DNA of 64,000 bases, taken from the NCBI GenBank assembly GCA_041905525.1, contig JAYRKY010000016.1, positions 14,443-78,442 on the forward strand, written 5' to 3'. The notes beneath the pieces were generated by a model, which worked only from the letters and a program-made list of their open reading frames with translations, did no database searches and had not been told where the DNA came from. Below, one piece after another: positions 40,878 through 48,376 of the stretch. Position numbers and translations under genes: made by a program. The stretch's first letter is position 1, and each line of letters begins with the position of its first letter. The DNA comes from SHVO01 sp041905525 (lineage in GTDB: Bacteria; Pseudomonadota; Alphaproteobacteria; Rhodospirillales; Rhodospirillaceae).

Positions 40878-41503
40878 GACGAAGCTCCGTCTTTCACTTT
40901 AAGACCGTTGAGGATCATGTCCGCGATCCCGCTCGCAAGCACGTCGGGCGCGGGACCAGGGTTCTTGGGATCGGCGAACACCGTAGAGAGCAGCATGTGC
41001 ACGAGCATCGGTCCGGCGCAGCCACGCAGCGCGACCGCGCGGTCAATGTCGCGGAACACGCCCTCCGCGACACCCCGGTCAATCAGCCCCGTGAGCAAGC
41101 GCTGCGCACGATCGATGACGGCGCTACGATAAAAGGCCGCCAGTTCCGGAAAGCGCTGTGCCTCCGCGATGACGATACGCGGCGCAGCGGACACGCGAGG
41201 ATCCGACAGCTGGACCGCCATGAAGGTCAGGAGCATGCGCAGGGTCGCTTCCGCGTCGGCGCCCTTCGCCGTGGCGAGGCCTTCCGCCGCGCCGACTACG
41301 CGATCGGCAAGACGGCGCACCAGCGCCATGAGCAGGTCTTCCTTCGATTTAAAGTAGAGGTAGACGGCGCCCTTGGAGAGCCCGGCGCGGGCGGCGACAT
41401 CGTCGATCCGCGCGCCGGCAAAACCGAGTTCCGAGAACGCCCCAAGGGCGGCGTCCAGGATCTCGTCGGGGCGGGCCTCGGGGCGGCGGGCGCGTGTGGA
41501 CAT
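40874..41503 (-). CDS. TetR-family transcriptional regulator
   Basis: 209 residues from ATG 41503. The N-terminal helix-turn-helix is EILDAALGAFSELGFAGARIDDVAARAGLSKGAVYLYFKSKEDLLMAL, a textbook TetR domain. The C-terminal ligand domain resembles CecR/AcrR-like regulators (ERFPELAAFYRSAVIDRAQR-type segment). First gene of an overlapping operon with adaptor, ATPase and permease, as in E. coli cecR-ybhGFSR. A perfect 14-bp palindrome 17 bases upstream suggests autoregulation, relieved by a compound the pump exports. Confidence 0.92.
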   Translation of the reverse strand: MSTRARRPEARPDEILDAALGAFSELGFAGARIDDVAARAGLSKGAVYLYFKSKEDLLMALVRRLADRVVGAAEGLATAKGADAEATLRMLLTFMAVQLSDPRVSAAPRIVIAEAQRFPELAAFYRSAVIDRAQRLLTGLIDRGVAEGVFRDIDRAVALRGCAGPMLVHMLLSTVFADPKNPGPAPDVLASGIADMILNGLKVKDGASS

Positions 41504-41519
41504 CGGACCGGCATTAATG

Positions 41520-41533
41520 ACTGACCGGTCAGT
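41520..41533. promoter_or_regulatory. Palindromic operator of the TetR/efflux operon
   Basis: ACTGACCGGTCAGT is a perfect 14-bp palindrome, located 17 bases upstream of the tetR-like start. Minus-strand -10-like sequences (TATAAC at its upstream edge and TTAATG at its downstream edge) flank it. The plus strand also shows TATAAT at 41534-41539, but no gene lies in that direction. Symmetry and position make it the likely operator. Confidence 0.68.
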
Positions 41534-41590
41534 TATAATCCCGCGCAGTGCGTGTGGCAACCTCCGCTAACGCGTTGAAATTGTGAAAAC

Positions 41591-42286
41591 TTACTTCGCG
41601 GCGGCGCGGGCGGCCGCGATTTCCTGGGCGAAATTGATCGCCGCAGAAGAGGTTTTCGCCGACACGCCGGACAGCACTGTCGCATTCACGATGTAGCCGG
41701 GCGTGAGCGAGATTTTCAGGGCGCGCGCGAGGTCGAAGGTGGCGATGATCTGGTCCGTGACCTCGGGCGATTCCATATCGGCCTTCAGCTTATCGACATT
41801 CAAACCCACCTTCCCCGCCATGGCGAAGATGTCTGCGTCGGTGAGCTTGCCCCGATAGGCCATCATGGCCTGATGATAGGCTGCGTACTTACCCTGCTTC
41901 TGCGACGCCAGCGCCGCCTTGGCCGCGACGAGAGACACAGGGCCCAGGACAGGAAACTCCTTCACAACGACACGCACTTTCGGATCGTCGGCGATGAGCT
42001 TTTCAATGCGCGGATCGGCGGCCTTGCAGTAGGTGCACTGATAGTCGGTGAATTTCACCAGCGTGACATCGCCCTGGGGATTGCCCAGCACGGGAGATCC
42101 GGGATCGCGCAGGAGCGCGCTGGCGCGCGCGGCGGCGGCCTGGGCGGAAGCTTTCTCCAATTCGGCTTTCACGATGTCGCTGTTGTCGACGGCGTTCTGC
42201 GCAAAGACCGCGGATGAACCGAGCAGCAGCGCAGCGGGCGCAATCGCCGCGCCTACGATGATGACACGCCGTGAAGTCGAACCCAT
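41591..42286 (-). CDS. DsbA-family thioredoxin-fold protein
   Basis: 231 residues from ATG 42286 (GGA 5 bases upstream). The N-terminus MGSTSRRVIIVGAAIAPAALLLG ends at a signal cleavage site near VFAQ. The active-site motif is CTYC (Cys84-Cys87) in LVKFTDYQCTYCKAADP, and the cis-proline loop is SLTPGYIVNATVLSG. The insertion and layout match the DsbA/Com1-like periplasmic disulfide oxidoreductases. It probably forms or isomerises disulfides in exported proteins. It starts 7 bases after the GT87-like gene in the same direction, though a functional link is not obvious. Confidence 0.86.
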   Translation of the reverse strand: MGSTSRRVIIVGAAIAPAALLLGSSAVFAQNAVDNSDIVKAELEKASAQAAAARASALLRDPGSPVLGNPQGDVTLVKFTDYQCTYCKAADPRIEKLIADDPKVRVVVKEFPVLGPVSLVAAKAALASQKQGKYAAYHQAMMAYRGKLTDADIFAMAGKVGLNVDKLKADMESPEVTDQIIATFDLARALKISLTPGYIVNATVLSGVSAKTSSAAINFAQEIAAARAAAK

Positions 42287-42293
42287 TGCTGTC

Positions 42294-43517
42294 CTACCTT
42301 TTCGCCGTTGCACGCCAATTCTCGATCATGAACTGCACGTCGTCTGTCCGGACGATGACTCTAGTGACGGAGAAAACCAAAATGCAATAGAGGAGGTACT
42401 TCGCCGCGGCATTCAAAAGAATGCCTGTGTCGCGCATATACATCAGTAGGGTGTAGTTGCACGCCAACAAGATCGACCCAACGGCAACCCACCCCAAAAT
42501 CCGCTCGCTGGCCTCGGCAGGGCGCAAGAAATATGGGATCAACAGTACGGTGAAAATCAACCGGTAGTCCCAATTGCTCGCCGTTACGTAACAAAACAGC
42601 AGCAACGGGCCGGCGAGAAGAAGTGCGTTCTCTTCGAACGCAGGCACCTTGGCCTGCAGCGGACGCTTGAGGCCAAGCACGAGGGCGACCAGCGTGCCGA
42701 CCGCGAACACTCCAACGACGGTCCAATCGCCGATGGCGTAGGCACTTCCCCGGAAAAGAAGCGCCGCCGCCTTTACGCCGAATGACAGCATGCCGCCCAC
42801 CTCGGTCGTCTTCGTGATTTGGATCAGGTCGTTGAAGATCGCGATAAGGTAGACCGTGGTCGCCACCGCGATGCCGAAGCCCACAATCGTGCGCCCGCGG
42901 ATCGCCTCCACGAGGGTCGTGATAAACGGGTAGACCTTGAGAACGGTCGCAACGCCCAAAAGCGGAGCACGAAACCGGCTCGGGGCAAACAACGCACCTG
43001 CGACAAGAGCAAAAATGAGGAGATCCGTGTTGCCGCGCTCGAGGGCAAGCCATGTCGAAGCCGAAAGCCCTACGAGCAGGATACTCACGGAGGCTGCCGT
43101 CGTCCTTTGGGTGGCGGCCAGCCAGGCGGCGGGGAGAGAAAAGAGCGCGGCGAGAATAAGGCCCGCCGTGATCACACCCGCCTCGCCCTGAAACTGGCGC
43201 CCGATCGCGATCCATATGCGCGGGTAGTTTAAGGCGCGCCGTTGGACATCCTGCGGATTGGCGACGAGCGGATCGAACCCCTGATCAGCGCTGAGCGGCG
43301 CCGCCGTGACCACCCGAAAATCGCCGAAGGGAACCGGGAACGGTGGAACAGTGAGGGCCTTGAAGGTGTCGGGCCAACTGCCGGTCAGCGCTGCGGCGAG
43401 GACGCCGAAATGGACCACCAGCATGAGCACCGCAAGCGCGGCGCGCGTTTTGGATGGAAAGATATCGGCGCGTTTTCCCACGAGGACCCCGGCTGGAGAG
43501 GACAGGACGGCGCGCAA
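42294..43517 (-). CDS. Polytopic membrane protein, GT87/DUF2029-like glycosyltransferase
   Basis: 407 residues with about 9-10 hydrophobic helices. An early loop carries GFDPLVANPQDVQRRALNYPRIW, with Asp and Pro residues where GT-C enzymes have their catalytic loop. WLALERGNTDLLIFALVAGAL and GVATVLKVYPFI follow; the pattern GN.D...F....-L-K-x-Y-P is typical of DUF2029/GT87 polyprenyl-phosphate-dependent glycosyltransferases. The acceptor is unknown. The start may be TTG 43517 or GTG 43481 (preceded by GGGG); the second removes 12 residues. It is separated from gabT by 41 bases. Confidence 0.66.
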   Translation of the reverse strand: MRAVLSSPAGVLVGKRADIFPSKTRAALAVLMLVVHFGVLAAALTGSWPDTFKALTVPPFPVPFGDFRVVTAAPLSADQGFDPLVANPQDVQRRALNYPRIWIAIGRQFQGEAGVITAGLILAALFSLPAAWLAATQRTTAASVSILLVGLSASTWLALERGNTDLLIFALVAGALFAPSRFRAPLLGVATVLKVYPFITTLVEAIRGRTIVGFGIAVATTVYLIAIFNDLIQITKTTEVGGMLSFGVKAAALLFRGSAYAIGDWTVVGVFAVGTLVALVLGLKRPLQAKVPAFEENALLLAGPLLLFCYVTASNWDYRLIFTVLLIPYFLRPAEASERILGWVAVGSILLACNYTLLMYMRDTGILLNAAAKYLLYCILVFSVTRVIVRTDDVQFMIENWRATAKR

Positions 43518-43558
43518 CTATAACGTGGTTGCGCGCGCGCCCAATAGTCCCCGGGCGG

Positions 43559-44845
43559 CTAGGCCGGGTAGGCCAGCGCCTTCTCCATGAGAGCCATGCC
43601 CTCGTCCACCAGCGCGTCGGAGGCCGTCAGCGGCACCAGAATGCGGATGGTGTTGCCGTAGGTGCCGCAGGTGAGCAGCAGCAAGCCGGCTTCAAGCGCC
43701 TTGCCCACGATCTTTTTGGTGGAGTCCCCGTCCGGCTCATTGCCGCCGCGCGCCTTGACGATGTCGAAACCGATCATGGCGCCGGGGCCGCGGATGGCCG
43801 CGATGGGATAAAGATCGTTGCGCTTCTCGAAGGATTCCAGCTTGGCGCGGATGCGCTTGCCGATCTCGTTGGCACGGTCGAGGAGTTTTTCTTCCTTGAT
43901 GACATCCAGCACGGCGACGCCGGCGGCGCAGGAGATCGGCGGGCCGCCGAAGGTACCGCCGAGACCGCCCGGCGGCGAAGCGTCCATCACCGCCGCGCGC
44001 CCGATGACACCCGACAGCGGGAAGCCGCCCGAGATGGATTTGGCGACCGTGATCATGTCCGGCTTAATGCCGGAATGTTCGATGCAGAACATCTTGCCGG
44101 TCCGCGCGAAGCCGGATTGCACTTCGTCGGCGATGAGCAGCATGCCGTGCTGGTCACACAGCTTGCGCAGCGCCACCATGAGTTCCTTCGGCGCCGGGTT
44201 GAACCCGCCCTCGCCCTGCACGGGCTCGATGATGATCGCCGCGATGCGCTCGGGCTCGACATCGGCGTAGAACAGGCGCTCGATGGCTTCCAGACACATC
44301 TGTACCGTGATGCCGCGCGATTCCACGGGGAACGGTACGTGGTAGATCTCACCGGGCATCGGGCCGAAGTGCTTCTTGTAGGGTGCGACCTTGCCGGTCA
44401 TCGCGGAGGCCAGGAGCGTGCGGCCGTGGAACCCGCCGGCGAAGGCGATGACGGCGGAACGGCCGGTGGCGACGCGAGCGATCTTGATCGCATTCTCGGT
44501 CGCCTCGGCGCCGGTCGCGAAGAAAATGGTCTTCGCCGGACCTTCCACGGGAGCGATTTCATTCAGGCGCTCGGCGAGTTCGATATAGGGCTCGTACGCC
44601 ATCACCTGGAAGGCGGAGTGGGTGACCTTCTCAAGCTGGTCGTGAACGGCCTTCATCACCTTCGGGTGGCGATGACCGGTGTTGAGCGAGCCAATGCCGC
44701 CGACGAAGTCGATGTAGCGCTTGCCCTCGACGTCCCAGATTTCCGCGTTCTCGGCGCGGGCCGCGATGACGGCGGTCGCATTGCCGACACCCTTGGGCAC
44801 GGCGGCCTGGCGGCGCGCAAACAGACTGGCATTGGACTTCGACAT
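43559..44845 (-). CDS. gabT: 4-aminobutyrate aminotransferase
   Basis: 428 residues, class III PLP aminotransferase. The PLP Lys lies near residue 268 in MITVAKSISGGFPLSGVIGR. FFATGAEATENAIKIAR binds the cofactor phosphate and EPVQGEGGFNPAP is the family signature. It transfers the omega-amino group of GABA (or 5-aminovalerate, as DavT) to 2-oxoglutarate, giving a semialdehyde. It is the third gene of the aruI-aldehyde dehydrogenase-gabT operon (27 bases after the dehydrogenase), with AGGAG 6 bases before the ATG. Context suggests arginine or lysine breakdown via GABA-like intermediates. Confidence 0.92.
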   Translation of the reverse strand: MSKSNASLFARRQAAVPKGVGNATAVIAARAENAEIWDVEGKRYIDFVGGIGSLNTGHRHPKVMKAVHDQLEKVTHSAFQVMAYEPYIELAERLNEIAPVEGPAKTIFFATGAEATENAIKIARVATGRSAVIAFAGGFHGRTLLASAMTGKVAPYKKHFGPMPGEIYHVPFPVESRGITVQMCLEAIERLFYADVEPERIAAIIIEPVQGEGGFNPAPKELMVALRKLCDQHGMLLIADEVQSGFARTGKMFCIEHSGIKPDMITVAKSISGGFPLSGVIGRAAVMDASPPGGLGGTFGGPPISCAAGVAVLDVIKEEKLLDRANEIGKRIRAKLESFEKRNDLYPIAAIRGPGAMIGFDIVKARGGNEPDGDSTKKIVGKALEAGLLLLTCGTYGNTIRILVPLTASDALVDEGMALMEKALAYPA

Positions 44846-44872
44846 GGCGTTCTCCTGGCCTCGCGGCCGATC

Positions 44873-46333
44873 TTACTTCGTTGCAGGAACAGTAATGTGC
44901 TTAACACCGAGGAACGCGTCCATACCCCAAGGGCCGAGTTCGCGTCCAATGCCGCTGGCCTTGAACCCACCCCAGGCGGATTGCACGTAAGGCACTTGCG
45001 GCGTGTTCACCCAGATGTGGCCGGCCTCGATCTCGCGCGCCACGGCTTCCGCCTTCGCGGCGTCGCCGCCCACGACCGTCGCGGCGAGGCCAAACTCGGT
45101 GTCGTTGGCCAAAGCGATTGCTTCGTCCTCGGTGTCGAAGCGGCGGACAGCGAGCACCGGTCCAAAGATCTCTTCGCGCCACACGGGGTGGTCCGTGGAC
45201 ACATCGTCATAGACCGTCGGCGCGACGAAGAAGCCGTCGCGGTTCAGGGCATGCCCGCCGACGAGACATCTGAGGCCGTCGGCTTTGGCCCGGTCGAACG
45301 TCTTGATCACGGAGCGGTACTGATTCTCCGTCGTCATCGGGCCCATCTCGGCGCCGTCAACAAAGGGAGAGTCAACCTTGAGCCCCTTGGTCTTCTCAAC
45401 CAGACGCGACATCACCTTGTCGGCGATCTTGCGGTCGATGATGAGGCGCGACGTGGCCGAGCACATCTGCCCCGCGTTGAAGAAGATCCCGGCCATGATC
45501 AGGTCCACGGCGTCTTCGACTGGGGCATCGGCCAGCACGACGATCGGCGACTTTCCGCCGAGTTCGAGCGAAACGGGCACGACATGCTGCGCGGCGGCGC
45601 CCATGACCTTCGCACCCACGGCGTTGCTGCCGGTGAAGGAGAGTTTGCGCAGGCGCTTGTCCGCGGTCAGCGCCGCACCGGCGGACGCGCCGCCGGTGAG
45701 AATGTTGAGCACGCCTTTGGGCAAGCCGATCTCGGCGGCGATATCGCCGTAGATCAGTTCGGCGAGCGGCGTGAAGGAGGCGGTCTTGATGACCACCGTA
45801 CACCCGGCGGCAAGCGCCGGGGCGATCTTCCATGCGCTGGTCACCATCGGGAAGTTCCACGGGACGATCATGCCGACCGGACCGAGCGGCGCGTAGCGAG
45901 TCTTCCCGGCGTGGGCGGGATCGGGCAGCGCCACCGCCGCATCCTGGCGCTTGTCCAAGGCTTCCGCGAGGTCGCCGTAATAGGCGAATGTGGCCACCGC
46001 GTCGGACGCATCGATCTCCGCTTCCTTGCGCGGCTTGCCGTTGTTGCGCATCAGAAGGTCGATGATGGCCTCGCGCCGGCCCATGAGCTTGTCCGCGATC
46101 TCGCGCAGATAGCGCGCGCGTTCCGCGCCGGACAAATGCGACCACGCCGGAAAGGCCTCGACGGCGGCCGTCACGGCGGCCTTCACATCAGCCGCGCTTG
46201 CGCCGCCGAGGTCGGCAATGTGCGCGCCCGTCGACGGATCGGTCACGACAATGCGCTCGTCGCCGGTGGAGGCGTGCCACGCGCCGGCAATGAAAAGGCT
46301 GCGGTCGCGCTTAAGCAAGGCGGTATCGGTCAT
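44873..46333 (-). CDS. NAD(P)-dependent aldehyde dehydrogenase (aminoaldehyde/guanidinobutyraldehyde type)
   Basis: 486 residues. Catalytic Cys291 lies in FFNAGQMCSATSR and the general-base Glu in SLELGGKSPIVV. The cofactor loop is FTGSNAVGAKV and the substrate-side segment IVPWNFPMVTSAWKIAPALAAGCT. The sequence resembles betaine-aldehyde and aminobutyraldehyde dehydrogenases. Placed 24 bases after an AruI-like decarboxylase, it would oxidise the resulting 4-guanidinobutyraldehyde or aminoaldehyde to the acid. Substrate is inferred from context. A second, GabD-like dehydrogenase is encoded at 51776, so this one is unlikely to be the main succinate-semialdehyde dehydrogenase. Confidence 0.88.
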   Translation of the reverse strand: MTDTALLKRDRSLFIAGAWHASTGDERIVVTDPSTGAHIADLGGASAADVKAAVTAAVEAFPAWSHLSGAERARYLREIADKLMGRREAIIDLLMRNNGKPRKEAEIDASDAVATFAYYGDLAEALDKRQDAAVALPDPAHAGKTRYAPLGPVGMIVPWNFPMVTSAWKIAPALAAGCTVVIKTASFTPLAELIYGDIAAEIGLPKGVLNILTGGASAGAALTADKRLRKLSFTGSNAVGAKVMGAAAQHVVPVSLELGGKSPIVVLADAPVEDAVDLIMAGIFFNAGQMCSATSRLIIDRKIADKVMSRLVEKTKGLKVDSPFVDGAEMGPMTTENQYRSVIKTFDRAKADGLRCLVGGHALNRDGFFVAPTVYDDVSTDHPVWREEIFGPVLAVRRFDTEDEAIALANDTEFGLAATVVGGDAAKAEAVAREIEAGHIWVNTPQVPYVQSAWGGFKASGIGRELGPWGMDAFLGVKHITVPATK

Positions 46334-46357
46334 GTCTTCGGCCTCTTGTGGGGAGCG

Positions 46358-47989
46358 CTACCAAGCCAGCGCAGCCGCCTCGTCGATTTCGATCAAGGTT
46401 GGGCCCTTGGCCGTGTTCGCCGTACGCAGCTCGGCCTTGAGATGTTCAAGACCTTGGGCGCGCACCGCATTACAGCCGAAGCCGCGGGCAATGGCGAGGA
46501 AGTCCGGCGTGTACAGATCGACGCCGATCTGAGGGATGCCGCGCTCGGCCATGTACTTCTTGATCTCGAAGTAACCTTGGTTGTTCCACACCAGGACAAC
46601 GACGGGCAAGCCCAGTTCCACGGCCGTCGCAAGCTCGCCGATGGTGAACTGGAGCCCACCGTCGCCGATGACAGCCACGGACGGGCGATCCTTCTGCGCG
46701 AGCTTGGCGCCGAACGCGGCCGGCAAGGCGTAACCGAGCGTGCCGTAGCCGGTGGTGGAGTTGAAATAGGTGCGCGGGCGCTCGGCTTCGTAGAACAGGT
46801 TGGCGCTGTAGATCGGCTGGGTGGAATCGCCGACGATCATGGCGTCCGGCAACGCCTCCTGAACCGCCTTCATGATGGTCTGATGGGCGCGCTGCGGCGG
46901 CGTCAGTGCCGCTTGCAGCAAATCGCGCAGCGCCTGGGCGCGGGCGGGGCCCTCGGGATTGGGCGTATGATTGCCGAGCGCGGCCGCGAGCGCGGTCAAT
47001 GCCGTATCGGAATCGCTGTGGATGGCGATGTCGGGCGAGGCATTGCGGCTGAGTTGATCGGCTTCGATATCGATGCGGATCACCTTACCGTCGAAGCGCG
47101 GATGCTTGCCTTCAAACAACCAGGTATCGGTTTCGCCCAGTTCGGTGCCCACCGCCAGAACCACGTCCGCTTTCGCCATCTCCTCGAGGACGAAGGGCAC
47201 GCTAATGGTGCTTCCAATCGAAAGCGGATGCCGCGCCGGAAGGATGCCCTTGCCGTTAACGGTCGTCAGCACCACGGCGCCGAGCTTTTCAGCGACGGCC
47301 CGAGCCGACTCACCGGCATGCTGCGCACCGCCGCCGAGAACCATCATCGGACGGGTCGCGGTTTTCAAAAGTTTAGCCGCTTCGGTGATTTTCGCGGCTT
47401 TCGCCTTCGGGCGCGCGGGCGTGCGCAGCGCCTTGCGGGAGATATGTCCGGCCTCGGCCGTAATCACGTCGAGCGGGATTTCGATATGCACGGGACGCGG
47501 GCGCTTACTGCGGAATACCGCGAAGGCGTCGGCGAGCACGCCGGGAAGGTCATGCGGGCGGCGCAGGGTGTGGCTGAACGCGGTGAGACCCGACATCAAC
47601 TTCTGCTGTGACGGCAGCTCATGCAGGCGGCCTTCGCCTTTGCCCAGTTCGAAGGTGTAGTTCACCGCCGAGATCACCAGCATCGGGATGGAATCGGCGT
47701 AGGCCTGCCCCATCGGCGTGGCAATATTCGTAAGACCCGGTCCGGTGATGATAAAGCATGCGGCCGGTTTGCCGGTCGCGCGCGCATAGCCGTCGGCCAT
47801 AAAGCCCGCGCCCTGCTCGTGGCGCGGCGTAATGTGACGCAGCTTGGTGTTCTTGAGTCCCCGGTAGAACTCAACCGTGTGCACTCCGGGAATACCGAAT
47901 ACGGTGTCGATCCCGTAGAGCTCAAGCAGCTCCACCAGCACTTCGCCGCACGTCTTTGTCGTCGCGAAACCTTTTGCGTCGTCTCTCAT
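46358..47989 (-). CDS. ThDP-dependent 2-oxo acid decarboxylase, AruI-like
   Basis: 543 residues of the acetolactate synthase/pyruvate decarboxylase superfamily. The N-terminal TKTCGEVLVELLELYGIDTV and FGIPGVHTVEFYRGL are characteristic of AruI (5-guanidino-2-oxopentanoate decarboxylase, also active on 2-oxo-6-aminohexanoate). The ThDP-activating Glu58 is in RHEQGAGFMADGYA, and the Mg/ThDP motif is GDGGLQFTIGE ending in VVLVWNNQGYFE. It decarboxylates the oxo acid from arginine (or lysine) transamination; the next two genes oxidise and transaminate the products. No AruH-type aminotransferase or guanidinobutyrase is in the window, so the pathway is incomplete here. Confidence 0.82.
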   Translation of the reverse strand: MRDDAKGFATTKTCGEVLVELLELYGIDTVFGIPGVHTVEFYRGLKNTKLRHITPRHEQGAGFMADGYARATGKPAACFIITGPGLTNIATPMGQAYADSIPMLVISAVNYTFELGKGEGRLHELPSQQKLMSGLTAFSHTLRRPHDLPGVLADAFAVFRSKRPRPVHIEIPLDVITAEAGHISRKALRTPARPKAKAAKITEAAKLLKTATRPMMVLGGGAQHAGESARAVAEKLGAVVLTTVNGKGILPARHPLSIGSTISVPFVLEEMAKADVVLAVGTELGETDTWLFEGKHPRFDGKVIRIDIEADQLSRNASPDIAIHSDSDTALTALAAALGNHTPNPEGPARAQALRDLLQAALTPPQRAHQTIMKAVQEALPDAMIVGDSTQPIYSANLFYEAERPRTYFNSTTGYGTLGYALPAAFGAKLAQKDRPSVAVIGDGGLQFTIGELATAVELGLPVVVLVWNNQGYFEIKKYMAERGIPQIGVDLYTPDFLAIARGFGCNAVRAQGLEHLKAELRTANTAKGPTLIEIDEAAALAW

Positions 47990-48376
47990 CGTCCACGTCC
48001 CGCCGGGCCGCCATCATGCACCCCGGCTAAAAAAACTCACACTGAACTCTCACGCGGACCGTTCAACCCTCCACGCTTCAGGCGGGGGGAACCACATCCT
48101 CTGGCCGCCTCTCCATTCGCCTGAGCGTCGGAACGCCGCGGAAAATGGCGCATTTTCGGCCTCGACCGGACAGATCCGGCCCCTCAGATATACGATCTAA
48201 CAGGCTTTTTTGCTCATGAAAGCTTTTCACCCGAATGTTGAAAGGAACTAAAACGAGCGCAAAAGGTGTCGGAAAACAGCGCCTTTCTTGAGGGTGCCTC
48301 ATCCGGCAAAACGGATGACAAATAAAAAAGGAGGGCGTTTCCGCCCTCCTTTTCAGTCTTTACGTGTCGCCTCTGG
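47990..48376. other. 387-base intergenic region
   Basis: Contains the leader and promoter of the aruI-like operon on its left side and the TonB-receptor terminator on its right (listed separately). Two small hairpins are visible: GAAAATG-GCG-CATTTTC near 48138-48154 and CCGGA-CAGA-TCCGG near 48167-48180. A stretch of A residues and CACACT near 48025-48040 is AT-rich. No protein-like frame. Confidence 0.5.
48326..48353 (-). terminator. Intrinsic terminator of the TonB-dependent receptor gene
   Basis: Perfect 12-bp stem AAAAGGAGGGCG/CGCCCTCCTTTT with a 4-base loop (GAAA on the minus strand), followed on the minus strand by a T-run ending near 48324. It begins 23 bases after the receptor stop codon. 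Confidence 0.9.

Noticed and set aside
41534..41539. Plus-strand TATAAT as a promoter
   Set aside because: No plus-strand gene follows; the genes on both sides are on the minus strand. It is more likely an incidental part of the operator region.
43454..47611. Very long plus-strand open frame (1385 codons)
   Set aside because: It lies antisense to gabT, the aldehyde dehydrogenase and the AruI-like gene, has Arg/Gly/Asp/Ala-rich low-information composition, and arises from codon bias of high-GC genes.
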